From Sediminibacterium sp. (lineage in GTDB: Bacteria; Bacteroidota; Bacteroidia; Chitinophagales; Chitinophagaceae), in NCBI GenBank assembly GCA_017537025.1, contig JAFWCB010000001.1:62001-126000 (forward strand): a stretch of DNA of 64,000 nucleotides. Reading direction: 5' to 3'. Below are positions 26,045 to 34,428 of this stretch, in pieces. Each line of letters begins with the position of its first letter. Positions within the stretch are counted from its first letter, which is position 1. The notes under the pieces were generated by a model that saw only the letters and a list, made by a program, of their open reading frames with translations, did not search any database and was not told the DNA's origin. The position numbers were made by a program, and so were the translations under genes.

Positions 26045-26911
26045 TTATTTTCCTAAATGGAAAATGCGTGAGAGATTAAACCCAAATCTGATATCACCTT
26101 TCAAAAATGAATCAGTGGTTTGTGTGAGATAAGCTCTTTCATTCATACCCACTGCATTTGAAAAATGAAGTTGAAAAACATGCCCTCCGGTTTCAATATC
26201 TAAGCCCACTGAAAGTGGATCTTTGGCATCTGTTGCAATTCCACCTAACGGATGATGATAATCGATTGTGAAAGCACAGCGTTTATTGAACTTGTATCTT
26301 GCTCCCCCTCCTAATGCAAAAATAGTTTGCGACTCTCCCGGGTTCTCAATCATTCCTTTTTGCAATAAAATAGGACTTAGTTGCAAGGAGAAATTCCGAT
26401 TAAATTTTCTGCCGGCAATAACTTGAACATAATAAGCAGATCTTTCAGAAAACCCCGGCTTTACTGTGGCAAAGGATTCTTCAGTCCAAACCGAAGCTCC
26501 TGCCACAAGTAAAACCGTCAGGGGATTATTTATTCCTCCGCTTCTCTGTTGTATTAAACGTGTTTTAATAAATCCGTCGATCTCTTTTCTAAAGGTACTT
26601 CTTCCAATTCCCACCATCAGATTATTGCTAATGCCATAATCGAATCCTAAACGCATGCTGGCAATATCTAATCCGTAGAATTGATTAATCCCAAGATTGA
26701 CCCTGCCAAAACGGTGTAGGATTCTAACATCCAAATTATTTTTACCTAACATCTCTAAGGAGTGTGCATTTATTACTCTTGTTGATTTGAAAGCGCCTGT
26801 AATTTTTTCCGTTCTACCGGAATCTTTTTCAAGGTTGGCCAATAAAGATTCCTGACCTAACAAAGGGAGCGAGAAAAGTATAAGAGTCGATACAGATACT
26901 ATTATTTTCAT
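26045..26911 (-). CDS. DUF5777 family outer-membrane beta-barrel protein
   Basis: Starting at 26911 the protein is 288 residues, with a signal peptide (MKIIVSVSTLILFSLPLLGQ). The family's EKITGAFKSTRVINAHSLE motif is followed by alternating beta strands (RFGRVNLGINQFYGLD, MRLGFDYGISNNLMVGIGR). An upstream ATG at 26938 would overlap the YceI gene and precede the signal peptide. Members are predicted porin-like barrels of unknown cargo. It forms a three-gene unit with a YceI protein and a cytochrome c-like lipoprotein. Confidence 0.82.
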   Translation of the reverse strand: MKIIVSVSTLILFSLPLLGQESLLANLEKDSGRTEKITGAFKSTRVINAHSLEMLGKNNLDVRILHRFGRVNLGINQFYGLDIASMRLGFDYGISNNLMVGIGRSTFRKEIDGFIKTRLIQQRSGGINNPLTVLLVAGASVWTEESFATVKPGFSERSAYYVQVIAGRKFNRNFSLQLSPILLQKGMIENPGESQTIFALGGGARYKFNKRCAFTIDYHHPLGGIATDAKDPLSVGLDIETGGHVFQLHFSNAVGMNERAYLTQTTDSFLKGDIRFGFNLSRIFHLGK

Positions 26912-26915
26912 ATTA

Positions 26916-27467
26916 CTATATTTTCCTGAGTGCCGCAATTTGAATATTTACTTTTATGTCTTTCGCTATTTTATTAGTTAGTATAGAAGGTACTTGAATA
27001 TTATAGTCTGCCGGATTTATCACAAAACTTGTTTGAGCCCCCAATCCACCTGCTTTCACGGTAAATAGAATGTCTACTTGTACTGTTTTAGTTATCCCGT
27101 GTAACGTAATGCTTCCCGTAGCCGATTCTTGTACAGTTCCTTCTTTTACAAAAAGACTGGCATCATGTTTATTTAAACTTCCATTAAAAACAGCACGTGG
27201 AAATTTATCACTCTCCATATAGTTCTCATTAAAATGCTCTTGCATTACAGCATTTTTAAATTTGAAATCTTTAATCAGTAAGGAAAACGCTACTTGTCCA
27301 TTCGTTACATCAACAACAGCAACACCGGTATATAAATGTGCTTCAATATTTTCAAGTGGAGTTTGTGAGTAAAACGAAACACCGGCTTCCCTAGAGAAGA
27401 AACGATTTTGCTGAGCATGCACAAAAACCGAGAGGCATAGCAATAAACCTGCAAGACTTATTTTCAT
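26916..27467 (-). CDS. YceI family protein
   Basis: 183 residues with an N-terminal signal (MKISLAGLLLCLSVFVHAQ) and the YceI pattern: GQVAFSLLIKDFKFKNAVMQEHFNENYMESDKFPRAVFNG, then GSITLHGITKTVQVDI. YceI proteins are lipocalin-like and bind long isoprenoid or amide lipids in the periplasm. It lies 4 bases upstream of the DUF5777 start, so the pair is probably co-translated. Family function in Bacteroidota is not known. Confidence 0.87.
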   Translation of the reverse strand: MKISLAGLLLCLSVFVHAQQNRFFSREAGVSFYSQTPLENIEAHLYTGVAVVDVTNGQVAFSLLIKDFKFKNAVMQEHFNENYMESDKFPRAVFNGSLNKHDASLFVKEGTVQESATGSITLHGITKTVQVDILFTVKAGGLGAQTSFVINPADYNIQVPSILTNKIAKDIKVNIQIAALRKI

Positions 27468-27474
27468 CGTAACC

Positions 27475-27882
27475 TTAATTAGTAATCAATCCCCCGGCAT
27501 TGATCCAATCTGTAATCTTTGCTTTTTCAGCAGCAGTTAGCATCGGGCCTCCTTTTGGCATAGATCCTTCATCAACTGCACGAACCTTAATTCTATTTTG
27601 TAATGCCACAATATTACATGGGTCAGAATAGCTAACTCCTCCATTTGACAAAGTTGTATTGTGACAGCTAATGCATCTTAATTCAATTAAAGCCTTTACT
27701 TCCAAAAATTTAGGCCCAGGTGTTCCGGTACAAGTGGGCGTAGGTGTAGGCGTAGGTGTGGGTGTAGGTGTGGGTGTACCGCCGGTAGCGGTTCCATCAC
27801 CTCCTTTGCTACAAGATTGTAAATAAATGGCTCCTGTTAGGATACATAAGATAAATACAGTTAGTGTTGGCTTCCGTAACAT
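27475..27882 (-). CDS. Cytochrome c-like lipoprotein with Pro-Thr linker
   Basis: 135 residues. The signal peptide ends in LQSC (Cys24), a lipobox. A (PT)n linker at residues ~36-50 is followed by a short monohaem c-type domain with CISCH (C70-H74) and a probable Met ligand in EGSMPKGG. This probably is a membrane-tethered electron carrier or haem sensor outside the cell membrane. It is the first gene of the cytochrome-YceI-DUF5777 unit and is 7 bases from yceI. The linker is coded by a GT-rich DNA repeat. Confidence 0.83.
   Translation of the reverse strand: MLRKPTLTVFILCILTGAIYLQSCSKGGDGTATGGTPTPTPTPTPTPTPTCTGTPGPKFLEVKALIELRCISCHNTTLSNGGVSYSDPCNIVALQNRIKVRAVDEGSMPKGGPMLTAAEKAKITDWINAGGLITN
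27735..27780. repeat. Short tandem repeat coding the Pro-Thr linker
   Basis: About seven copies of the six-base unit GGTGTA / GGCGTA / GGTGTG (reverse strand (ACACCT)n-like) code alternating Pro and Thr in the cytochrome lipoprotein. The copies vary at the third codon position. Confidence 0.75.
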
Positions 27883-27938
27883 ATAATCAGTTTGGTATAG
27901 AATCGTAAATGCCGATGAAAAGGTTGCCTGCTTAAAAA

Positions 27939-29136
27939 TTATTTTCTAAAAATTATACCTGTCCAAATTCCGGAAGAAAACAGATTTACTTTACCCTCAC
28001 CAATACCCTGTAAAGGCATTTGTATATAAGGTTCAGCAAAGAGGAATAGCCGCTTATTCAATTTATGCGCATAGCCTACTGAAAAGCCGGCTATAGAAAA
28101 TGGATGCTGGTTCCCTTGAAATTCTTTTTCGTATGAATAATTTGATCCGTTCCTTAGATAATTGTAGTTATAGTCTTCACGCTTCATGAAATAAGTAGAT
28201 AAACCGGCAGTTGCAAAGAATAACGACTTCGATTTCTCCCTTAGAATAAACCGAAGGGAAACGGGAATTTCATATACCAAGCAATTTGCATTGATTGTAG
28301 TAAGTTGAAGTGTACTTAGATAAGACCCAGGTTTTACATAATATTGATTGGGGTCTGCATCGTATACCTTTCTACTGACATAAAAGCCCGATTGCAAGGA
28401 TAATTTACGATTGACTTGATACCCTAATACCTAACCCATAAGCAGCCTGGGTTTTTCCTTCACCTATAAATGATGCTGACCCCCGCGTTATACCCACTGA
28501 TGCACTGAAATAAAATCTACTAGTATGCTTTTTAGGTATCTCCTTTTTTACGTTAGCAACACTGTCAGACTTTACGGTACTGTCAATAGGTGCTGGCAAA
28601 CTTATTTTTGGAAGATCCGTATTACTGAGGGAAGTGAGGTTTGTATCCGTAACTGCCATTGTTGGCATTACAGCAATACTTTGTTGTGTAGCTACTACTG
28701 TATCCGTTCTATTCGGTACTTTCTCAACAATAGCTATTTGAATGGTTTTGCTATCTTTTTTGAAACTATTCCTTCGTGAATTATGTGAATTAATAGGATT
28801 CACAGATGTAAGAATCGATTGAGTTATGCTTGGCCGAACGGAAGTAGTTGATGAGGAGGAAATTGTTTTTTGTTCCTTAGTGGGTAAGGTTTGGATATTT
28901 GTATGAAGTGATGTCGCCTTCTTCGTATCTGCAGTAAATAAAAAATAATAAAGTGTACTTAAACCCAATAAACCTACAATAGGTAACCACCAAAAAATTA
29001 GCGTCCGCCTTTTTCGTTCATCTTCATCCAGCATTTTTTCCATAGCCTCCCAAGCCTCCGGAGTAAATGCGGGTGCTATATTTTCAGCAGCCTCCTTAAT
29101 TTTATTTTCAATATGTTCAAATGATTCTTTGTTCAT
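27939..29136 (-). pseudogene. Anti-sigma-like/outer-membrane protein gene split by a one-base frameshift
   Basis: Two reading frames form one protein of about 398 residues. The first part (29136-28405) has an N-terminal FTPEAWEAMEKMLDEDERKRR (anti-sigma-like cytoplasmic helix), a TM segment (LIFWWLPIVGLLGLSTLYYFLF), a Ser/Thr-rich periplasmic linker, then FYFSASVGITRGSASFIGEGKTQAAYGLGI. The second (to 27939) continues the barrel: GYQVNRKLSLQSGFYVSRKVYDADPNQYY, then AGFSVGYAHKLNKRLFLFAEPYIQMPL. The frames join exactly at ...YGLGI + GYQVNRK if one base near 28425 is removed. It could be a true inactivating mutation or a sequencing error. The start overlaps the sigma factor gene by 20 bases. Confidence 0.8.
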
Positions 29137-29701
29137 GTTGCATTCGTTCTTCTTGAAATAATTTTTGAATACTGGCTCTTGCTTTGGCCAGATTTGATTT
29201 TGATGTTCCTACAGAAATATTAAGCTTTTTTGCTATTTCCTCATGCTTGAATCCGTCTATAACAAATAGGTTAAATACCGTACGGTAGCCTGGTGAAAGT
29301 TTTTGAATTTTCTCAATGATCTCGTTGTACGACATTCGGTCTATTATATTTTCAGTATGGTTTTCTTGTTGATATATTTCGTTTGTAAACTCAACCTGTA
29401 AATCATATTTCTTATTTCTCCGATGATGATCAATCGCCGTATAAATCATAATTTTTTTTATCCACGCTTTCAAGGAGCCCTCCACATCTGCTGTGCTTGG
29501 CGCAAAGCCAACTATTTCTTTGAACACTTTCAAAAACCCATCATTCACAATTTCGCGGGCATCGGCATCATTATGGGCATATCGCAAACAAACACCCATG
29601 GCAAAGCCATAGAGTAGCTCATAGCATTGCTTCTGGCTCTCTCTCCGATGTTGCGCACATCCCTCAATGATATCCCCCCACTGATCCTGAATAGGTTGAA
29701 T
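29117..29701 (-). CDS. ECF RNA polymerase sigma factor
   Basis: It has sigma-70 regions 2 (GVCLRYAHNDADAREIVNDGFLKVFKEI) and 4 (LSPGYRTVFNLFVIDGFKHEEIAKKLNISVGTSKSNLAKARASIQKL). The first ATG is at 29599, but the same frame stays open to 29701 and encodes DIIEGCAQHRRESQKQCYELLYGFAMGVC, normal for the N-terminus of this sigma group. I therefore extend it to 29701, where only an ATT codon can start (MQPIQDQWGD); a rare start or a further mutation is possible. Its end overlaps the anti-sigma-like gene. It probably drives that gene and possibly the downstream cytochrome-YceI-DUF5777 unit. Confidence 0.82.
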   Translation of the reverse strand: MQPIQDQWGDIIEGCAQHRRESQKQCYELLYGFAMGVCLRYAHNDADAREIVNDGFLKVFKEIVGFAPSTADVEGSLKAWIKKIMIYTAIDHHRRNKKYDLQVEFTNEIYQQENHTENIIDRMSYNEIIEKIQKLSPGYRTVFNLFVIDGFKHEEIAKKLNISVGTSKSNLAKARASIQKLFQEERMQHEQRII

Positions 29702-29762
29702 TTATTAATTATACCCTATGAATATCGTAAAAAAGCTGAAAAAGGTTGCCTCTAGGTCATAA

Positions 29763-29792
29763 TAAAAAAGCCCCGGGATAATACCGAGGCTT
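29763..29792 (-). terminator. Intrinsic terminator after fusA
   Basis: On the reverse strand AAGCCTCGG (29784-29792) pairs with CCGGGGCTT (29768-29776; one G-U) over a 7-base loop, followed by TTTTT. It lies about 20 bases after the fusA stop and separates fusA from the sigma factor gene. Confidence 0.87.
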
Positions 29793-29813
29793 TAGTTTAT
29801 TCAGTTTGATGTA

Positions 29814-31964
29814 CTAATCTTCAACTTTTACTTTACCCTTGCTCTTGGCAATCACCTCTTCGGCAATATTATTCGGAGCCGGAGAATAATGAGAGAACTC
29901 CATGGTAGAGGTAGCCCGACCAGAACTCAAAGAACGAAGTTGGGTTACATAACCAAACATTTCACTCAGTGGTACTTTAGCTTTAATAACCTGCAAATTA
30001 GCGCGGCTATCCATACCTTCCAGCATACCTCTTCTTCTATTCAAGTCACCGGTAACATCACCCATGTATTGATCGGGAGTCAGTACTTCTACTTTCATGA
30101 TAGGTTCGAGCAATGTAGCTTTTGCCTTTCTACCTGCTTCACGGAAGCCGGCTTTAGCACATAATTCAAAGCTCATAGCATCAGAATCCACATCATGATA
30201 GCTACCATCGAATACCCGAACTTTCATGTTATTAACCGGATAACCGGCCAGCACACCTGTAGTCATGGATGTTTCGAAACCTTTCTGAATGGCAGGAACA
30301 AATTCTTTTGGAATTGATCCACCAAACAAATCATTTACGAATTGGAAGCTTTTTCCTTCATTTTCTTTTAACCACTCTTCGTCTGCCGGACCAATAGAAA
30401 ATTGAATATCTGCGAATTTACCTCTACCACCCGATTGCTTTTTCAACACTTCGCGGTGTTCAATAGTAGTTCCAAAAGATTCTTTATAAGCCACCTGAGG
30501 AGCACCTTGGTTTACTTCTACTTTAAACTCTCTACGCATACGATCGATAATGATCTCAAGGTGTAATTCACCCATACCGCGTAGGATTGTTTGTCCGGTA
30601 TCTTCATCTGTATTTACCCGAAGGGTAGGATCTTCCTCCACTAATTTAGCAATGGCCATACCCATCTTGTCTACGTCGGCCTGTGTTTTAGGCTCAACTG
30701 CAATAGCGATTACCGGTTCCGGAATAAACATATTCTCAAGTGTGATCGGATGGTTCTCGTCACAAAGGGTATCACCGGTTTTAATTTCTTTAAAACCTAC
30801 AGCTGCTGCGATATCACCGGCTTCGATAAAATCGATAGGATTTTGTTTGTTCGCAAACATTTTCATAATACGACTGATACGTTCTTTCTTACCACTTCTT
30901 ACATTCAATACATAAGAACCGGCATCTAAGTGACCGGAATAGCAACGGAAGAAAGCCAAACGACCTACAAATGGATCGGTCATAATTTTGAAAGCCAGGG
31001 CTGCAAAAGGTTCTTTAGCGTCTGCTTTACGGGTTATTTGGGCACCGGTATCAGGATCCGTACCAACAGTATCTTCAATATCAACCGGAGATGGTAAATA
31101 TCTACATACCGCATCTAATGCTGTTTGTACTCCTTTGTTTTTGAAAGAAGAACCACACATCATAGGAACGATACTTAAATCGATACAAGCCTTACGGATG
31201 GCTTCATGAACTTCATCTTCAGAAATAGAATCGGGATTATCGAAAAATTTCTCCATGAGGTTGTCATCATATTCGGCAACCGCCTCAATAAGGTTTTGAC
31301 GCCAATGATTTACTTCCTCAATCATATCTTCCGGAACAGGAATTTCATCAAAGGTCATTCCTTCGGTTTCCATATGCCAGATAATACCTTTCATCTTAAT
31401 CAAATCTACTACGCCTTTGAAATTATCTTCAGCTCCGATCGGTAATTGTAAAGGAACAGCTTTGGCTCCTAACATTTCTTTTACTTGGTTAACCACCATT
31501 AAGAAATCGGCACCTGCGCGGTCCATTTTATTTACGAAACCGATACGGGGAACTTTGTAGCGGTTAGCTTGGCGCCATACTGTTTCAGATTGTGGTTCTA
31601 CCCCATCAACGGCAGAAAATAAGGCGATCAAACCATCCAATACGCGCATTGAACGTTCTACCTCTACGGTAAAATCCACGTGTCCCGGAGTATCGATAAT
31701 ATTGAAATAATATTTTTTGGTATCAGGAGTGGCCTTACCTAACACAGTAGGGAAATTCCACTGGCAGCTTACGGCTGCTGAGGTAATGGTAATACCTCTT
31801 TCTTTTTCCTGCTCCATCCAGTCGGTTGTAGCAGCACCGTCGTGCACTTCTCCGATCTTATGAATCATACCGGTATAGCGCAGAATACGCTCGGTGGTTG
31901 TGGTTTTACCGGCATCAATATGTGCGGCAATACCAAAGTTTCTTTGAAATTTCAAATCAGCCAT
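29814..31964 (-). CDS. fusA: Translation elongation factor G
   Basis: 716 residues, normal for EF-G. The G-domain motifs [31 protein letters not shown] and [10 protein letters not shown] are present, followed by domains II-V including [31 protein letters not shown] and the domain IV loop ([17 protein letters not shown]). EF-G drives tRNA-mRNA translocation and ribosome recycling using GTP. A TACCTTTG-like motif (31990-31997) lies before its ATG and a terminator follows, so it is a single-gene unit here, unlike the usual rpsL-rpsG-fusA operon. Confidence 0.97.
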   Translation of the reverse strand: MADLKFQRNFGIAAHIDAGKTTTTERILRYTGMIHKIGEVHDGAATTDWMEQEKERGITITSAAVSCQWNFPTVLGKATPDTKKYYFNIIDTPGHVDFTVEVERSMRVLDGLIALFSAVDGVEPQSETVWRQANRYKVPRIGFVNKMDRAGADFLMVVNQVKEMLGAKAVPLQLPIGAEDNFKGVVDLIKMKGIIWHMETEGMTFDEIPVPEDMIEEVNHWRQNLIEAVAEYDDNLMEKFFDNPDSISEDEVHEAIRKACIDLSIVPMMCGSSFKNKGVQTALDAVCRYLPSPVDIEDTVGTDPDTGAQITRKADAKEPFAALAFKIMTDPFVGRLAFFRCYSGHLDAGSYVLNVRSGKKERISRIMKMFANKQNPIDFIEAGDIAAAVGFKEIKTGDTLCDENHPITLENMFIPEPVIAIAVEPKTQADVDKMGMAIAKLVEEDPTLRVNTDEDTGQTILRGMGELHLEIIIDRMRREFKVEVNQGAPQVAYKESFGTTIEHREVLKKQSGGRGKFADIQFSIGPADEEWLKENEGKSFQFVNDLFGGSIPKEFVPAIQKGFETSMTTGVLAGYPVNNMKVRVFDGSYHDVDSDAMSFELCAKAGFREAGRKAKATLLEPIMKVEVLTPDQYMGDVTGDLNRRRGMLEGMDSRANLQVIKAKVPLSEMFGYVTQLRSLSSGRATSTMEFSHYSPAPNNIAEEVIAKSKGKVKVED

Positions 31965-32015
31965 AAAAAGTACTTATTTTTTCAGGCGGCAAAGGTAAAG
32001 ATTCTACCGATAACT

Positions 32016-32579
32016 TTACTTACAATTATTGTATTGGTTTACGAGATTTTTTAAAGCTGCCTCATCCACCGTTTTAACTGTAAGGGCTGAACCCAAAGAC
32101 GCACAATCACTAAACAGGGTAGCCGCGTTTTTCTGAAAAGCAGCCCCGGAAACCAGTACAGGATTTGAGCTACCGTTTTTCAATACATAAAAATCGCCGA
32201 TTTTACCATCCAAAGAGGGGGTATTAACCGGAACCGCACCATTATAATAGATTTTGCCACTATTATCTGTAACTCTTTCTAATAAACTTGCTTTTTCTCC
32301 CTTAACAATAATTTTATAAAAATCATTGGTGTACGCACTAAACTGCTCGGCTCCCACCGTAAAAGCGGATATTTCATTGGGCGATAATTGTTTTTTTTGA
32401 GCATTGCTGTTTTGAAAAATTATCACCCCCCGCTGTTTAAAAAGAGGCTTGATAACACCGGTACTTGTTTCATTGCCGTAGCTGGTAACTGTTCCCTGTT
32501 GAAAATCGCTGTTTTGGGCTTGAGCAAAAAAGCCAATTAAAATGGCTACTAAAAGCATCTGTTGTTTTAACTGTTTCAT
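32016..32579 (-). CDS. Exported protein of unknown function in a TetR-controlled unit
   Basis: 187 residues with an N-terminal signal (MKQLKQQMLLVAILIGFFAQAQ). The mature part has GTVTSYGNETSTGVIKPLFKQRGVIIFQNSNAQKKQLSPNEISAFTVG and ends near a Cys-containing helix (LNQYNNCK-like). I do not recognise the family; the layout resembles small secreted Bacteroidota proteins that report a peptide or lipid interaction. A palindrome 14 bases upstream (32593-32610) matches the one before the tetR gene, so the TetR regulator very probably controls it. Confidence 0.7.
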   Translation of the reverse strand: MKQLKQQMLLVAILIGFFAQAQNSDFQQGTVTSYGNETSTGVIKPLFKQRGVIIFQNSNAQKKQLSPNEISAFTVGAEQFSAYTNDFYKIIVKGEKASLLERVTDNSGKIYYNGAVPVNTPSLDGKIGDFYVLKNGSSNPVLVSGAAFQKNAATLFSDCASLGSALTVKTVDEAALKNLVNQYNNCK

Positions 32580-32592
32580 GATGATTGATTTT

Positions 32593-32610
32593 ACTTACTA
32601 ATAAGTAAGT
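32593..32610. promoter_or_regulatory. TetR-type operator ACTTACT-AATA-AGTAAGT (copy 1)
   Basis: An 18-base palindrome with 7-base perfect arms and a 4-base centre, 14 bases upstream of the exported-protein ATG. A 17-of-18 match lies before the tetR gene (33214-33231). Placement is typical of a repressor site next to the start codon. Confidence 0.75.
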
Positions 32611-32627
32611 TTTATGATTAAAAAAAT

Positions 32628-33200
32628 TTATTTTTTGAGTTGTGCTATTAATGCTGTTCTTATACTTTCAAAGTCTTTTTTACCGGTGATCCTGGCCAAC
32701 TGTACGCCCGCTGCCAGATTGGTCATTATCAACAAGGCCTTTGTACGGGCGTCTTCTGCAAAGAAAAGTTCACCATTAGTCCTCCCTTTTTCCAATACAT
32801 TAGCCACCATGCCCAAAACCAGATTAGTAAGAAGTATCACACGATCTTTAACTGCCTCAGGTAACGTATAAAAATCTGAAGCCACAGAACCTATGATACA
32901 AATACTTTGTAGATCAATTAAATGAGCATAGCGATCGGCAAAAACACTTACCTTATCAATTGCAGGCAAAGTGGAATGAGCCAATCCCGATTCTAGCTGT
33001 TTATAATCTTCTATATAGGTGTTCACGATATCTGCCAACAGGTCTTCTTTCGTGGGATAATGATAATGTACGGCCGCATTCTTAATGTTTAGCTGCTTCG
33101 AAATATCGCTATAGCTAAAGGCATTGTACCCAACCTTCTTAAGCAGGTCCCGTGCAATAGAAAGTATTTCTTGTTTCGTATCGGTTGATTTTGCAGGCAT
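32628..33200 (-). CDS. TetR/AcrR family transcriptional regulator
   Basis: 190 residues with an N-terminal helix-turn-helix (ILSIARDLLKKVGYNAFSYSDISKQLNIKNAAVHYHYPTKEDLLADIV), typical of TetR proteins, and a C-terminal helical ligand-binding domain (IMTNLAAGVQLARITGK). It stands upstream of the exported protein on the same strand. Both genes carry the same palindrome in front of them, so negative autoregulation with one target is the simplest model. The ligand is unknown. Confidence 0.88.
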   Translation of the reverse strand: MPAKSTDTKQEILSIARDLLKKVGYNAFSYSDISKQLNIKNAAVHYHYPTKEDLLADIVNTYIEDYKQLESGLAHSTLPAIDKVSVFADRYAHLIDLQSICIIGSVASDFYTLPEAVKDRVILLTNLVLGMVANVLEKGRTNGELFFAEDARTKALLIMTNLAAGVQLARITGKKDFESIRTALIAQLKK

Positions 33201-33213
33201 AAATATAATACTT

Positions 33214-33231
33214 ACTTACTAATAAGTAAAA
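33214..33231. promoter_or_regulatory. TetR-type operator ACTTACT-AATA-AGTAAAA (copy 2)
   Basis: The palindrome (one mismatch to copy 1) lies 14 bases upstream of the tetR ATG, at the same distance as the first copy before the exported-protein gene. An extra CTTA precedes it, extending the pattern of alternating CTTA units. Confidence 0.75.
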
Positions 33232-33275
33232 AATATATTTTCGTTAATTTATCCCAATATAGGGTTTATTTAAAA

Positions 33276-33305
33276 CAAAAAAGCCGCATCGGTAAAGATG
33301 CGGCT
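33276..33305 (-). terminator. Intrinsic terminator after rpsG
   Basis: On the reverse strand AGCCGCATC (33297-33305) pairs perfectly with GATGCGGCT (33282-33290) over a 6-base loop, followed by TTTTTTG. It lies 21 bases after the rpsG stop, so rpsL-rpsG end here and do not run on into fusA. Confidence 0.9.
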
Positions 33306-33325
33306 GTATAATGAGTGTTTTAAGG

Positions 33326-33793
33326 TTATACTTTAAAGTGTGAAAAGGCCTTATTGGCTTCAGCCATACGGTGTGTATCTTCTTTCTTTTTAAAAGCAGC
33401 ACCTTCGCCTTTTGCGGCAGCCATAATTTCATTAGCTAATTTATCGGCCATAGTTCTTCCATTACGCTCACGGCTATAACGGATCAACCATTTCATACTC
33501 AACGAAATCTTACGATCCGGACGTACCTCCGAAGGAATCTGGAAAGTAGCACCACCAATTCTGCGGCTTCTTACCTCTACAGATGGGGTTACATTAGCAA
33601 TTGCTTTCTTCCAAACTTCATATCCATCCTCTCCTGTTGATTTGCTTACTTTATCAACTGCATCATAAAAAATATTGATGGCAGTACTTTTTTTACCATC
33701 CCACATCAGGTTATTGATAAACCGTGTTACTAACTTGTCGTTGAAACGACCATCAGGTGCTAGGGGTAACTTTTTCGCTTGTGCTTTCCGCAT
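33326..33793 (-). CDS. rpsG: 30S ribosomal protein S7
   Basis: 155 residues starting [19 protein letters not shown], with [26 protein letters not shown] and [20 protein letters not shown], the S7 signature. S7 starts assembly of the 30S head and lies at the E site. It follows rpsL in the str order and is closed by a strong terminator. Confidence 0.97.
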   Translation of the reverse strand: MRKAQAKKLPLAPDGRFNDKLVTRFINNLMWDGKKSTAINIFYDAVDKVSKSTGEDGYEVWKKAIANVTPSVEVRSRRIGGATFQIPSEVRPDRKISLSMKWLIRYSRERNGRTMADKLANEIMAAAKGEGAAFKKKEDTHRMAEANKAFSHFKV

Positions 33794-33858
33794 TACTTAA
33801 TTTTTATAATTGGCTGAACATCTTCAAGTTTTAAAACTTTACTCAGCCGGGTTTTGAA

Positions 33859-34239
33859 TTATTTTTTTGCCTTTTCTTTCTTAGTACCGTATTTAGAACG
33901 ACTTTTCTTACGATCTTTTACGCCGGCAGTATCCAAACTACCACGTACAATATGATAACGTACACCTGGTAAGTCTTTTACACGACCTCCGCGGATCAAT
34001 ACGATTGAGTGTTCTTGTAGGTTATGGCCTTCACCAGGGATGTAAGCAATTACTTCCACTTTATTGGTCAAACGCACTTTTGCTACTTTACGCAAAGCAG
34101 AGTTTGGTTTTTTAGGAGTAGTAGTGTACACACGAGTACATACACCACGACGTTGTGGACATGCATCCAAAGCTCTTGATTTACTTTTCGCTCTGATAAT
34201 TTCGCGACCTTTTCTAACTAATTGCTGTATTGTTGGCAT
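33859..34239 (-). CDS. rpsL: 30S ribosomal protein S12
   Basis: 126 residues, [14 protein letters not shown], with [19 protein letters not shown] and [16 protein letters not shown]. The lysines equivalent to E. coli K42 and K87, whose changes give streptomycin resistance, are the wild-type residues. S12 is part of the decoding centre. It is the first gene of the rpsL-rpsG unit and has a consensus promoter. Confidence 0.98.
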   Translation of the reverse strand: MPTIQQLVRKGREIIRAKSKSRALDACPQRRGVCTRVYTTTPKKPNSALRKVAKVRLTNKVEVIAYIPGEGHNLQEHSIVLIRGGRVKDLPGVRYHIVRGSLDTAGVKDRKKSRSKYGTKKEKAKK

Positions 34240-34265
34240 TCTAAACCATTTAAAATTTCGGACGG

Positions 34266-34296
34266 CAAAGGTAATAGCTTGGGGGCATAATCCAAA
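34266..34296 (-). promoter_or_regulatory. rpsL: rpsL promoter, exact Bacteroidota consensus (TTTG-N19-TACCTTTG)
   Basis: On the reverse strand TTTG (34293-34296), a 19-base spacer, and TACCTTTG (34266-34273) exactly match the -33/-7 consensus TTTG-N19-21-TAnnTTTG used by the Bacteroidota housekeeping sigma factor. The predicted start is about 20 bases before the rpsL ATG, giving a short leader. Confidence 0.75.
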
Positions 34297-34428
34297 ATGT
34301 TTTGTAAAAAAAAGTATTAATTCCGTTAAATACCCCGTTTAATAACGGTTTTTCAGAGAAAATCCCTTTTCCCCGATTCCTATTTACTTACTTCGTATCC
34401 TGTAACCCCACATAGCCTGTTTTTAGCC

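Noticed and set aside
27735-27780. GT-rich tandem repeat taken for a possible CRISPR or regulatory repeat
   Set aside because: It is in frame and codes the Pro-Thr linker of the cytochrome lipoprotein.
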